The notes beneath the pieces were generated by a model, which worked only from the letters and a program-made list of their open reading frames with translations, had not been told where the DNA came from and did no database searches. Below are positions 33,098 through 46,200 of a stretch of DNA of 64,000 nucleotides, one piece after another. Origin of the DNA: Hemicordylus capensis (taxonomy: Eukaryota > Chordata > Lepidosauria > Squamata > Cordylidae); NCBI RefSeq assembly GCF_027244095.1, contig NC_069665.1, forward strand, positions 4,280,501 through 4,344,500, given 5' to 3'. The translations under genes and the position numbers were made by a program. Numbering within the stretch: the first letter of the stretch is position 1; each line of letters begins with the position of its first letter.

Positions 33098-35030
33098 TTT
33101 ATGTGGAGTCAGGGGCATCACTAACAGGGAACAGGAGGTGAAAAATGTCCCTGGTACCATCAGGGAGCCCCCCCCCCCCGCCCCCCCGGGCTGCTGAGCA
33201 ACTGCTCCCTCCCTCCCCCTCTCTGAAGAAGAAGATGGGGAGGGGGCCCATCTTTACCTTTTGTCCTGGGGCCCTTGCTACGCCCCTGTGTCGAATCTGC
33301 ACATTTATAGGGTTTCCCCACCCGCACCCCCTTGTACAACTGCAGTTTGTATTTCAAAAAACAATTCATACCTGTGGTCATTCATGATCCATTTTAATTC
33401 ATCATAAAAATGTGTGTATAAAGACAGGTGGTTTCTGCACTTCTGCTTATGACAGAAGATGAAAACCTGAAGACTGAGTCTAGTTTGTTTTGCGGCAGAT
33501 ATTCTTGGTGGTGGCAAATCAAAGGTAGTGGGGTGCGGAAGAGAAAATGGGGTGAAATCCTGCTCCTGCACAGTTCACTGGCAAGGACTTTTCAGCCACC
33601 TGTTAATGGGTTAGAGTGAGTGAAGTCGAGAAGCATCCGGCCCGGTCAGACGTTCCAATTCCTCATCTAATCTGGGGCTTCTCAACCTTGGCTGAAGCTG
33701 TTCTGGCTGAGGGTGATGGGTATTGTAGTCGAACGACACCTGGGAATGCAAGGTTGGCAACCCCTGATCTGATAGGAGCATCGGAAGCATCGGAAGCTAC
33801 CACTGGTCCATCTAACTCAGTATCATCTTCACTGAATGGCAGCAGCTTTCCAAGGTTTCAAGACGGGAAACCTTCCCTGTCCTACCTGGAGATGCTTCCA
33901 GGAATGAAACCTGGGACCTTTCTCCAGAAATAGGAACCTAGGAAGCTGAGTGATGGCCCCATCCTGCAAATTAGAAACTAATCCTCTGCTCTTCCCAATT
34001 CCACCCCTCCATTACTATTCTCCATTACCCCACAATCCTCCTTTACTAATTCATCCAGTCATTCCTGTGTGTTTTGTTCAATCTGAAAGACACTTGTGCA
34101 GGGGTTTCCAACCTGGTGCCCCAGATGTTGTTGGACTACAACACCCATCACCCCCAGGTGCTGTGGCCAACCAGTGCAGCTAGGGAGTTGTAGCGTCACA
34201 AAATCTGGGGATGCCTTCTTGAGAGCTCCTGCATTAGGCAGTGGATTTGAACGCAGTGTTTAAAAAGGTGCTTAGTTTTATGCTTGGGAATCCTTTCTTC
34301 CATCCCTCTCTTATTCATTCATTCGTTCGATTTCTACACCGCCCTTCCAAAAATGGCTCAGAGCACTTTACACAGAGAAATAATAAATCAACAGGATGGA
34401 TCCCTGTCCCCAAATGGATCGCAATAATAACACACACACACACACACACACACAAGATAGACACCAGCAAGAGTCACTGGAGGTGCTGTGCTGGGGGTGG
34501 ATAGGGCCAGTTACTCTCCCCCAGCTAAATCTTATGCTCCTTGCTGGGTGCTGGGGTTGCCAACGCTCCAGGATGGAGCCGGAATCAGCATCAATGATTC
34601 GGTGAGTGTGGAACGCAACCTTGGAGGTTTTAATGGCTTGATGTGGTGAAAAATATTGGACAAGAATGTCCCATGGTGGGGAATCTCCAGGAATCGCTTC
34701 AGAATGGGCAGTCTGCATGGACGCACCTCTTCCTTTCTCCTTTGCTCTGATACCTGGTCAGCTTGTCACTTCCGAACAGGAATTGTGCAGAGAGAGTGTA
34801 AGCTGGGCTTGATCTGGCCTTCTCGTTGGACCTTGCCCATTGCCTTCATTTGTTGATTGCCATTGATATCCTGCTCGTCCTTCCCAGGAGTCCAGAGCAG
34901 TGTCCATGGTTCTGTTCCTCCCCACAACAAGTCCGTGAGTGAGGTAGAATCGGCTGAGAGATAGGTGACCTGTCCAGAGTCTCCTGGTGAATTCCATGGC
35001 TGAAGCAGGATTCGAACTCAGCTCTCCACA
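33098..35030. other. Intergenic stretch, copy 2: MITE and SINE pieces, no gene seen
   Basis: It matches 8,966-10,390 of copy 1 but has about 480 extra bases at 33,740-34,235. Those hold a 5S-SINE-like tail (33,770-33,930) and a fold-back MITE (34,100-34,215, GTTGTTGGACTACAACACCC). A (CA)n run lies at 34,430-34,453. Confidence 0.5.
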
Positions 35031-35084
35031 CCTTCAGGGGGGTTGCACACTCCAGGTAGAGATGCAGACAAACCACTCTGCAGA

Positions 35085-35345
35085 GAGTTGTTGTCCCAAA
35101 AAAGTTTCCCTCCCTGGCAGCATCTCCAAGATAGGGCTGAGAGAGATTCCTGCCTGCAATCTTAGAGAAGCCATTGCTAATCTGGGTAGCCCACACTGAA
35201 CTAGATGGACCAAGAGTCGGACTCAATCTATGGCAGCTTCCTATGTTCCTGTTCCTGTGGCTTGATATATTGTTCTATAGCTACAATTTTGGTAAACCGC
35301 TTTGGGAGGTTCACCTGGAAGCAGTGAATAAATGCAAAAATCTAA
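35085..35345 (+). repeat. 5S-SINE tail and LINE 3' tail, copy 2
   Basis: The block CTGGCAGCATCTCCAAGATA through CAGCTTCCTATGTTCC (35,115-35,250) is the common SINE tail. It is followed by GCTTTGGGAGGTTCACCTGG and a CAAAA-rich run. The matching copy 1 region is 15,810-16,310. Confidence 0.55.
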
Positions 35346-37479
35346 AACAAAACAAAAACAAAACAAAACAAAACCAGTTCGGTGACAAGGCACTTTAAGG
35401 AATGCTGCCCCCTCCCCCCATATGAGGCTCCTTGCCCATGACGCTCCTCAGAGAAGACCCACCGTATGGAACTCCCTGCCACAGGATGCAAGCTTAGTTC
35501 ACTCTGAGCATTCAGTTTGGGAAATGGTGTCTGTTTCCACAGCTCTTGCTGGGGGTAATGAGAAGTGTGGGCTCCTTCCACCAGGCTCCAAACCTCTCCC
35601 TCTCCCCATCTTCCTCTCCACACACCCCACCTCCGCACCAATCTTTCTCAACGTCCTCTGCTATGGCCACCATCTATCCACTCAGGGACAGAAGCTCAAA
35701 ATCATTTGAGAAAACCCAGTAGCTTGGTGAAGTCAGTGTGAGGATGGAACAAGCAGACAGAGACAAAAATGAGTGGGACCAAAAAGAAAGCACCTGGTTG
35801 ACATCCAATAAGTAGAATAAATGGGTGATGTAGATGCATTTCATTTGCTATTGATGGTTGCATGAGCAGATACAGACAATGTGCATCTGGTAGCCCCTCC
35901 TGGGACCCAGCCCAGGAGAATCTCTTCCCCAGCTCCTCTCTTGGCTGCTTGACCCTCTTCGAGTGATATCAGCCTCTTCTCTGCCTCTGCTCAAGCTCTC
36001 CTGGCTTCTCCACTGGGTGGGTTTGATCTTCTCCCTTCTGCGCTCTCACCCACCGCAGCAACCTCCGCGATCTCCCTTGCCCCGCTTTTTACCCCACTGG
36101 CCCAAACCCTCTCCTGGCTTATTGGTACAAATGTCCCCTCAGGCCCCAATCCATTGGCATCTCTGGAGGGAATTTCTCTCCATGTCTCCGGCATGGCAGG
36201 GATTCAGGAAGGACACATCCATTGGACAGCTCCAAGGGCAAAAGCTTCAGGACCTTGGCTAGCCCCAAACAGGGTCCTAGAAGAGCTGGTTATAGCAACA
36301 TAAAGGGAGCGCTTCTGAGTGCTGCCCAGATAGAGTGGATTGGTCCCCTGCCCTCCCCTGGGGATAGCCTGGTTGCTTGAAGGGACCTTGCCCAGTTTTC
36401 TCAGTTCTAGTTCGGGTGGGGCTGGGGACCTCGAATGGGGCTGACCAATCCTCTGGGGAATCGCCCGAGTCCGAGAGTGAAGGAAGGGCTGTATCCTTGG
36501 GTCTTGGTGGGGGCTTCTGGCTCTGGTTGTCCTGCTGTGGGAGTCCTGGCAGAGCCTGGTCACCGGAGGTCTGGGTTGTAGGGACCTCCCACCCTGGCTC
36601 ATCATCCCCTGAACTCTCCACCTCTCCCCCCAATGGGGGAAAAAACCCCATCCAGGTCATGACAGTTTCTTTCTCTCTCTTTTTTGTAAAATAGATTGGA
36701 TTGGTTTTCAGAATGCAAAGAGTAAAAAGTAAGGGAAAAGAAAATAAGAATAGTATAAAATCAAAAGAATAGGCTGCATCTCCAAATTCACTATATCCAC
36801 TAATAAGAACAATTTTGCAAACTTATTTTGCAAACTTATTATCCACGAATAAAATACCATCTTATCATCATAGTTATCTGATCCGACCAAACGTCCTTTC
36901 TAAGTAAAGACCAAAGGAAAAGGTATGATAACGGAAAAGTGGCAACCCTGTCAATTCTGAGCATCAAATTTAACCTGAATTTCTCTGGTTTCTATATCGT
37001 GTGGGTGTCCAGCATATTATCTACCAAAAAGTATTGAATGATTGCTTCAAGGCCCTGCCCCTCTCCACCAGCCAGCCTCTCATCCCCGGCCTGTTCCTTA
37101 TATGCCTCCTCACAGGCTGTGCATCACCCACCCCCAATTATGGGGCCAACGCCCCTCTCTATTACCTGTAATTGATTACCCCTTACAGCTTTTGGCAGTA
37201 CCTCTCCCCCTTCTCCTTCCTGATGCTCAGACCCCCTCCCTTCGAGAGGCATGCTGCTGATATCCTCGCACGCCTCCCCTGTGGTCTTATCAGGGCTCTG
37301 CTCCTCCTCCACTGCTCCTCCTCCACTGCCTGTTGGCTGTCTTTCCTCCATCTCTCCCCAGCTGCCACCTGTCCCTGTCACCTTGGGCCCTCTCACCACT
37401 CCGTCCTCGGAGGTAAGGACAGCCGGCCTCACCAGACAACTGCTCTGTCTCCTTGAGACCGCCCTTATTTCCTTCTGCA

Positions 37480-37862
37480 ACTCCCAGGCACTGTCAGCAT
37501 TTTGATCCGGAGAGCGATAGCAGGTCCCTAGTAGCACATTTCGTTTCAGGCCTTGTATTGCCACCCACAGAGTTTATGTGGAGGACTCCGGCCCTCCCAG
37601 GTCTTCTAGCTTGTTAGATTCTATCCCTTCTTTAACATACAATGCTACTTCATCTGCAAGGTGCCCCTCCCTGTCCTTTCTATAGAGTTTCTATCCAGGG
37701 ATAACAGTGTCCCACTCGCTCTCACGGTTCCACCATGTTTCGGTTATGCCCACTATATCTATTTCTTTGTTAGCAAACAAGCACTCCAGCTCACCCATCT
37801 TTTCTTGGAGGCTTCTGGCACTGGCATATAAGCACCTATACTGAACCTCTTACCTGGTATGT
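37480..37862 (-). repeat. CR1-type LINE endonuclease fragment
   Basis: The minus strand reads IVGITETWWNRESEWDTV near 37,770-37,720, then YRKDREGHLADEVALYVKEG, then NVLLGTCYRSPDQN near 37,540-37,500. These are the TETWW and CYRPP motifs of CR1 ORF2 endonucleases. It is a 5' ORF2 piece only, and lies just outside the duplication. Confidence 0.8.
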
Positions 37863-38062
37863 GCTATCTTTCTTTTGACCATTTGATCTCCTTGATCAGA
37901 TGTGGTGGAGATGATGCCTCTATTCATCCTGCTGTGGGAATACTGCTGGTGCAGGGTCACTGGAGGTCTGGGTTGTAGGGACCTCCCACCATGGCTCATC
38001 ATCCCGTGAACTATCCAACTCTTCCCCAAATGGGGTAGGGCCCCAGATCCGGGCCATGACAA

Positions 38063-39284
38063 TTTCTCACTGATGATTTCTCACTGGCCATTACAATTTC
38101 TCATTGAATGAAAGACAGGTCTACACATAGATATCCACCTCACTGACTTAGCCTGCCCTCTCAATCAAATTGTGACTCTTCTGAGATACTCGGCTGAGAA
38201 TTCTGTCAGATATAAACAATGAATTAACCACCAACTCAAACTTAATTCTGCACACTCTCCTGGGAGGTTTAAGTGCTCTCTTTGTGCGTTGTGTAGTTTT
38301 GATACATTTGGCACTGGTATCTTGGTACTGATGGCTTTTTATCACTTTGTAAGCGCCTACAGAGGGAGAGAATCCAGCTGAGTCCATGGTGCAGTCTCTG
38401 GATGCACTGGGTTTGGGCCCTGATCCTCAGCCAGAGTGGGCACCAGGATCCCTCTGAGCCAAAGAGACCCTCAGTTCAAGACAGGATTCCCCAAGGCTCC
38501 CTAAGGCTTGCTTGCCAGAGCAGGCCACATGCCTAGTAGGAAAGAGCAAAGGAGTGCCAGAAGGGTATTCATCTCCTTCCACTTCATGGAGGGTGGGGGC
38601 AGGCTGGCCCGGGACTATAGATGGGGGAGCTCAGATGATGCCCAGATCTCCTGGGAACAAGGTGTCTGCTCCCTGGTGCTGTCCAGAGTCCTGAAAGGGA
38701 TAATCCCTGAACCTGGTGTTGTCAAATTCAAAGAGAATAATCCAAAGAGAATACAAATAATCCAAAGAGAATACAAATATCCTATAATCATATATATTTA
38801 ATTTCAGATTGTATCCAGGTTAAGATATAAAAGTTCATTTGTGCATATTCCCATAAAATATAAAAGCTTGACATGGAAGGTCTTAGATAATACATATGAA
38901 AAAACCATCAAATGTAAACAGGTATGTCATATGCAAATACAACCTTTCTATTTTAATGAACAGAAAACTACCAATGTCTAATTACCATTCTCAAACAGGA
39001 TGACAATGCCACAAATAATTTCAAAACTTGAGGTCAGTCCAGCTGTCTTCTAATGTCTCAAAGAGAAGATAGAAGAAGTCCTTTATCTTGGCCAAAAAGG
39101 CTCTGAATTGGTCCAGCTGTCTTGTAGTATCCCAAAAGGAGAATAAGAAAGCAGTTAGTCCAAGCCAAACACGGTTCAGCATGCTGTAGGTCTTCCTCAA
39201 TGGTAGTTCTACTTCCCAGTTCCAAATCCTCTGCTTTACCTATCAATCTGTCTTTCTGACCAACACTTTTCCTCAGTCCTTTTA
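38063..39284. other. Stretch with no gene or element recognised
   Basis: AT-rich sequence with a small direct repeat AATCCAAAGAGAATACAAAT at 38,728-38,778. Two similar blocks containing CCAGCTGTCTTCTAATGTC and CCAGCTGTCTTGTAGTATC lie at 39,038 and 39,112, suggesting a short tandem duplication. There is no supported exon. Confidence 0.4.
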
Positions 39285-40235
39285 TTTTATTATTTATTTG
39301 TTCATCATATTTCTAAACCACCTGATATATGCATCTCTAGGCAGCATACAAAGTTTTTAAAACCCAGGAAATGTAACACAATTCAAAAACAGTTAAAATT
39401 CACAAAACAAATGTAACAATCACAGAAGAAGAAACCACATTGAATAGTTCTTAAATTTCAGTTGAAAGGCTGAGAAAACAGGTACGTCTTGAGGGTCTTC
39501 CTAAGAGCAAACACAGAAGGGGGTGCTCTTATTTCAACAGGGAGCCTATTCCAGAGCCCAGAGCAGCCACTGAGAAGGCCCAGCCCCGGGTTGCCACCAA
39601 AGGAGCTGGCAGCAACTGCGACCGGACCTCTCCAGATGATATTAATAGACTACAGGGTTGATGACAGAGGAGGCACTCTCTTAAACGCCCTGGACACAAG
39701 CCATTGAGGGCTTTATAGGCAATAACCAGCACTTTGTATTTCATTCGGATACAAATCGCCAGCCAGTGGAATTCTTTCGAAATTGGTGTTCTAAGGTCCC
39801 TTCAGGTTGACCCAGAGACCAGTCTGGCTGCTGCATTCTGAACCCCTGGTAGTAGAATACCAAAGAAAACCACATGGCTCTGTGGTCGCCAGGAGTTGAC
39901 ACCGACTCGAGGGCACAACTTTACCTTTACCTCCAGAAATGGATATCGCTGACGTATCAGCCGAAGTTGATAAAAAGCGCTTCTGGCCACTGGCTCAACC
40001 TGAGAAACCACAGTGAGTTTGGGATCCAGGAGCACTCCCAGGTGACATACTTATTCTTTCAGGGGGAGTGTAACCCCATCCAGAACAGGCAGATCTAAAC
40101 CATCTCTCAGGCCCTGACTCCCCACAATAAGTACCTCCATTTGTTTTCCTTTGGAAGCCTTCACCACCACTCCAGGGTGAGTCATGGATCCTGCTTGTGG
40201 CTGACATCTCTGCACCTGGCTTCTGCAAGTCTGAG
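39285..40235 (-). repeat. L2-type LINE, reverse-transcriptase C-terminal part and 3' end
   Basis: The minus strand reads LPVLDGVTLPLKE near 40,100, PVARSAFYQLRLIRQRYP near 39,990, VIAYKALNGLCPGRLREC near 39,720 and ATRGWAFSVAALGSG near 39,590. These motifs are in the order seen at the end of L2-type ORF2. A short SINE piece interrupts it at 39,868-39,935. Frames are broken. Confidence 0.8.
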
Positions 40236-40242
40236 TCATTTT

Positions 40243-43200
40243 TCAAATATTCTCATTCAGCGCCCCATCCCCCCAGATTTGTTCAGAAACAGGATCCACT
40301 GAAGCCTGGAGGAGAGAGTGAGTATATTCCGGACCTGGTGGTCCCATTTAGCATGTCAGAGGCCATTGATAAACTTCTCTGGTGTGCTTTTGTGATGCAA
40401 CCAAGCCTCTGATCTCTCGAAGGAAAAGGACTTTTAGTGTGTGGAATGTTACCTTTGGGCTTCAGCTTGTACTTCCACACCAAGACACCTATCGTCAGCA
40501 AGAGGAGGGTAACTATGACACTAGTTCGTACTCCATTGCCAATGCCAAAGCCAGCGTCAGTGCCAGGACCCACTCCAGGACTTATAAGGTTGCTGTCTGA
40601 CTGTTTTTCTGCATAAAAACACAAAAGAAAATGAAGACCCAAGTCAAGATCTTCTACTAACAGCTGTCCTGGAGTAGAGAGAAACTGCCTGCCAGAACAG
40701 GCTGAGAAGTTCTACTGACCCATTGGTCTGGTCTTATGGTAGCAAGCATCAAATTCTCCTTTGCTAAACAGGGTCCATTGTGGTTAGCATTCAAATGGGA
40801 GACAACATATGTGAGCACTGTCAGATATTATCCTTAGAGGATGGGGACGTTCTGGGAAGAGGACTTGTATGCTTACGTGCAGAGGTTCCAAGCATCTGCA
40901 AGATAGGGTTGAGATTCCTGCCTGCAACCTTGGAGAAGCTGCTGCCAGTCTGTGTTGACAATACTAAGCAAGATGGACCAATGGTCTGACTCAGTAGAAG
41001 GCATCTTCCTATGTTCCTTTGCTAAATGCAGGGGCGGGGGGGGCGGGTGGACTTCATGTTGGCCAAGAGCATTGCCATTGTATGTGTTGCAGCTCTGAAA
41101 TTGGCTATAGCAGAGGTGGCCAAATGAGATACTCCACCTTTTGCTGTACTACAACTCCCATCATCCCCAGCCTCCAACCACACCCTTGCCTTTCTCCAGC
41201 CCTACACCCAGTTCCAATTCAGGTATGAGCCTGGAGAAAACCATGGATTTAAAGAGAATGGAAAGTGTTCAGAAAAAGACTTCCTAAGGCCTCCACATCA
41301 GATTATTTTTGCCTCCAGTCCAACAGATGTCATTCCAAACCATTATCTCCTACTAGTAGGTGAGGTTCCTCATTGACTGGGTAAAGTCATTTTGGGTGGA
41401 TCTAGGAAAGATCAAGGAACTAAATATGTGTTATAGCATTTCTTATTAATGGGCTTGCAAAAGGGAAGTCAAAGGACATCTGCCTTTCCTTTGGCCATTT
41501 CATCTTGCATTCTTATACTCTTGTGCACTACTTCAGGGACAGAAAGAAGAACCACACTGAGCCATTTTTGGAGGGGCAGTATAGAAATAAATTAAATTAA
41601 ACTAAACTAAACTAAATTAAATTGTCACTCTCCATGACAGCCCCCATAGCCACACCCTCCCTGACAGCCATGCTCCAATGGCCATACCCCTCACTTAGAT
41701 AGATGCAATTATTTGGGGGGCTCTGTTACAAGACGTCAAGGATCATGTAGACTCCTCGGAATATACTAGAGTGAATGACAGGGAATGCTGACTGAAATGC
41801 ACTGGTTCCTTCCAAATGGCCATAGGAATGGCCGTTGGCCCTTCAGAAATTCAATGCACTCCATGGCCATTTGGAAGGGACCAGTGCATTTCAGTGGGCA
41901 ATCCCTGTCATTTGTTTTAGGATGTTCTGACACTAGTCCACTGTAGGACTTGCATGCTGACAGTCCCAGGTTCAATCCAGGTAGGGCTGGGAGAGACTCC
42001 CGCCAGAAACCATGGAGAGCCCCTGCCAGTCAGTGTAGACCATACCAAGCTAGATGGAGCAACAGTATAAGGCCGTTCTCTACGTTCCTGAGAGAGAAAG
42101 CATGGCAATAAATGATTAGAATAGCAAGAGCAGCACATTATTTCAGTGTAAAAGCCAGTGGCTTTGCTGAGACCCTGGAGGGGAAAGAGTACTGGGTCTG
42201 TGTCCCTGCAGCACGACACCACTGGCCCTGCCCGTGGTCCTCTGCTTGTCCTGTGAGCTGTTGTCTCTGCCCTGTTTCTCTGCCTGGATCCTGCTAAATG
42301 CCTTGGCCAGGCTCCTTCACTGGTATCTTACAGGCCCAAACTGGAGCAGAGTTCCCCATGGAGCATGGGCATTGCTCCTGGCTGGTGCTCAGCTGCCGGG
42401 GAAGGGGGGAAGGGGGAGTTGGGTGGGCATTCCACCTTCAGTGCTGCGGCAACAGCGAGGAGCATCTGCTGCCTCTGCTGGCAAACCTCCCTATTGGGCC
42501 CTGACTTGTAGGGGAGGGGCATGGACATGTTGGAACCATGTTGGAGCTAGGAGGAACATCTACCACTGCTGCCCACCATTGCCTGGCAACTAGGGCCCAG
42601 CAGGGAGGTTTACTGGGTGCTGATAGGCAGGTGCGGGTGCTTTGGCAGTGGACGTCGATGACTGGGTCAACTAGGCCCTTCAATGGTCATGGCCCCTGAT
42701 CTATGCCCAACCTCCTGATACCATCCCTGCCCCAACATGATGTGCCTTTAAAAGGTAAAGTGTGCCGTCAAGTCGGTGTCGACTTCTGGCGCCCACAGAG
42801 CCCTGTGGTTGTCTTTGGTAGAATACAGGAGGGCTTGACCATTGCCATCTCCGGTGCAGTATGAGATGAGGCCTTTCAGCACCTTCCTCTCTCGCTGATG
42901 CCCAATATCGGTGTTTCCCTTAGGTAGCACATAAAATGCTGATTCTGGTTTTACATCTGGGTTGCTGGGTTCTCTTTCTGCAATCTCTCTGTTGAATTTG
43001 TGTTTGTCAGTGTTGCTTTGTGACTGGCTGCTTGTTGATGTGGAATAGATGAGCTCTGTATTTTATTTAATCCAGTGGCTCTTGCTGCTTGATTGAGTTG
43101 TGTCTGATTTCTGTTATGCTCTTTTGGTAATGTATATACATGAATTAAATGGTACTTTGCTTTGACAAAGAAGGACAGGCTGTACACTTTAAATGTAAGA

Positions 43201-46200
43201 TAACTTGGCCTTAAAATCAGCACTGGCTTCAGTATTGCCAGGAATAGGGAACTGGCCCTGTGGTAGCAAGCATAAATTGCTAAGCAGGGTTTGCCTTGGT
43301 TTGCATATGGATGGGTGAGCACATGTGAGCGCTGCCTGCTGTAAGATATGCAGAAGGTCCTGAGGCAGAAACTCAGGTTTGCGCTGGTCAAGAAATGGTT
43401 AATAGGGTCTATAAGCTGCCTTGTTGTTAATTGCAAATTGTTACTTGCTAGAAGTCATAAATCTCACTGGCCGGAATGCAGAGCAAGAGGCCCTGTTTGG
43501 GATCTGGAGATAGCTGGGCGATAACTATGACACCTTCAAGGACACAGCATCTGGCCAAGGAAAGGAGTGAGATAGTTTGCTTATCAACATGTAGAGTAGA
43601 AATGCTCCATTGTACTAGAGGAATGTAGTCTAATTGCAATAATTGTAATTGTAATATGACGGTTAAGTGATGCTAACCAATGAAGATTGTATTTACTGAA
43701 TGTAACTGAGATGGATATAAAAGCTGGAATCACGATGTAATCTTTATCTCAGGTTGGGAGCGATTCCACTGAGATCAATTGCCAGGCAATAAAATCTGTT
43801 TTCTCTCAATTCGCTGGTGTCAATTCTCGCACTCTGAACCCGGGCTAAGGAATTCTGCTACATTTCCTGGGGGCTCTTATGTCTGGGATTGAAGCTATTG
43901 CCTACTTGCCTTGAGGGAGTGTGGAGGAGGTGGCGGGCACCGTCCTGATAGGAGTCAGGCGCACCAGAGCTCATTTGAGCTCTGCTCCGGTCCGGGACGG
44001 TGCGTGAGGCCCTCTTTCTCATCCTCAACGGCCCTAGTTACACCAGCTGAGACAAACCAGAACAGGGAAACGGAGCTCCGTGCTACAGGAACCAGGTGAG
44101 CCACTGCGATATCACACCGGGACACTGACCCCCCTCCTTAGAGGGGGAAGGAGGGTCTGATCACCCCTCAAGGGAGCTCGAGTAGGCTGCCAAAGTAAAG
44201 GAGCTGAAACCACTACCCAGGCTTGTGGTGGGAAGGAATAGCAGTGTGACTGGTTTGTGTGAATCTGATGGGCTGAGTCAGGACGACCCCTTCACAAGCG
44301 CATTTCCCAATCACGCAAGTGCATTTGGGTCGCTTACAGGGGCTTTTGAATCAGTTGTTTTGTCTGTCACCTATGTGTGTGAACTTGCCAGACCCCTTAC
44401 TGGCAGTCTGTATACCCTTCCCTTCATTGTCTGTCTGGATAGCTGTCTGAATCATGGGTGGGAAACACACACACACCCAAGAGCACACCCCTAGACAGTA
44501 TGCTGAAGAGCTTCAAGCCAGACTTGGGAGGGCTCTGAGGGATTGGTGGCTACAGAGTCCCAAGAGCCAAGGCCTAAGTCTGCCAGAACCGTGTGAAGCA
44601 CCTGGGGTTTCACATCCCCAGGGCCAGTGGGAATTAGGAACACGGTAGGAAGGAGGCAGTTGCTTCTGCCCCAACTCAGAGCCAGAAAGGCAGGAGATTA
44701 TGGGATCATCTTGATCCTGGCCAACTGAAGATGTTAGTAACCCAAAAGGTGTGGAATGTAGTTACAGGACACCCAGACCAATACCCCTACATAGATTCCA
44801 GGTTGGTCCCTGAGACCAAACGCCCTCCCCCATGGCTTGGGAGCCGTTGCAAGCAACAGGCAACCCTCTCTGCAGCCATGAGGGCAGAGGCCCAGGCAAG
44901 CAGGCTGGGACCATTTGCCTAGCAGAGATGGAGGTAAATCTCAAGAGGAGAAGTGTAAGTTGCAGGGGTGGCATAGATTCACTTGGAAAGATGCAGAGAG
45001 ATAGAGATGTTTCAGGAGGCTTACTTGGTGCATGTGGTGTAAAGGTTGGTTAATTGTTGGAAGGCAGATGGGAAGAGGCTGGTTTAGGAAAGGAAAGGAA
45101 GGTGTGAAGTAATGAAGGTTTGGCATGTTGTTTTGAGTTGCTTGTTGTGAAGCCAGGAAGGTAATGTTTGGATGATTGTAGGATAAGGAGAGACAGACAG
45201 AAGGTGGAGAAGCAGGGGAAAAGGAGAACAGAGAAGGAAAGAGCAAGCAGAGAGAGGTAGGAAAGCAGCAGACAGGGGAGAGGGGATAGAAAGGAGGAGG
45301 AGCGTGGAAAGGCTCGTGGCCAGAGACAAAAGGCTAACTTTTGGCGGCCACCATTTCAGATGCCATGGGTAAGTTGAGCAAGAGAAGGAACAGGTCAGAA
45401 CATAGAGGAGGGTCACTGGGAGAATGAGTGCCCCAAGAGAAACCGGGAACTCCTGTCTGGGAGGCCCAGTGGTCATAACACAAGCCTGGCAGAAGGATCC
45501 CACAGGGACAGGTGTTGGAAGACCACCATCACAGGGGCCCCCGAGAGGCAGGAGCCAGGAGACTTTGTCAGCCTGGCCTCCCCTTTTGAGGGCTAGGACA
45601 GACTGGGCACCCTCGACTCAGGCTCATGGGAGCCCATGGTCACCATCAGCGCAGAGGTCCAGAAGATAAGACACAGTAAGGAGATCTTCTGCCTCCCCAA
45701 GGTTGTTTGGTGTTTCCAGCAGGTGGCTGTTATGCACTGCAGGGGCCACCAAAGGGTGGATGGCAGGAAGGCACAAGAGGCAACAGGAGGGCTGACTAGG
45801 CAGCCCAAGGAGTGGCTGAGGGTCTGCAAGCAAATCCAGCCCGACAGGGGACCCTGTTGTCCAACCCCCAGACCTCTGGGACCCACAATACCCAGAGGAT
45901 GAAACCAGGATGGCTGAGTCACCAGCCAGGGACCAGGGGCTGGTTCCATCAGCCAGACAACAGGCAGGTAGTGCCCAAAGGGTTGGGATGCTTTGGTAGA
46001 ACACTACCATTAGTCCACCCATGTGGGAAAAGTGGCCCTAGAAAGGCTACTGCAGGAATCCCTACATGTCCACAACGTGTCCGCTTAGTGGAAAAGCTCA
46101 TGCACATTGCGTGACATATGCCAGGATAGGGGCCCGTTGTGCTCCTCGGGGCTCAGGCAGTAGAGGCAGCCCCAATTGAGTATATCCAAATTGACTTCAC

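Larger units (their letters stand above)
19626..37049. repeat. Tandem segmental duplication, copy 2
   Basis: This is the second copy of the unit, head to tail with copy 1. It carries a Helitron at 28,444-32,763 that is absent from copy 1. It also has about 210 extra bases near 27,565-27,775 and about 480 near 33,740-34,235. It lacks the stretch matching copy 1 10,390-15,447 and lacks the Sauria SINE at 17,345. Homology stops abruptly near 37,049, after which copy 2 runs into CR1 and low-complexity sequence. Confidence 0.95.

Noticed and set aside
40326-40452. Direct read-through from the transmembrane exon as the receptor tail
   Set aside because: A good phase-1 donor (AAAG|GTAACA) ends the exon at 40,453, so the open frame beyond it is probably intron.
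45084-45503. 139-residue minus-strand frame
   Set aside because: It is antisense to ERV gag sequence and purine-rich; no host homology was recognised.
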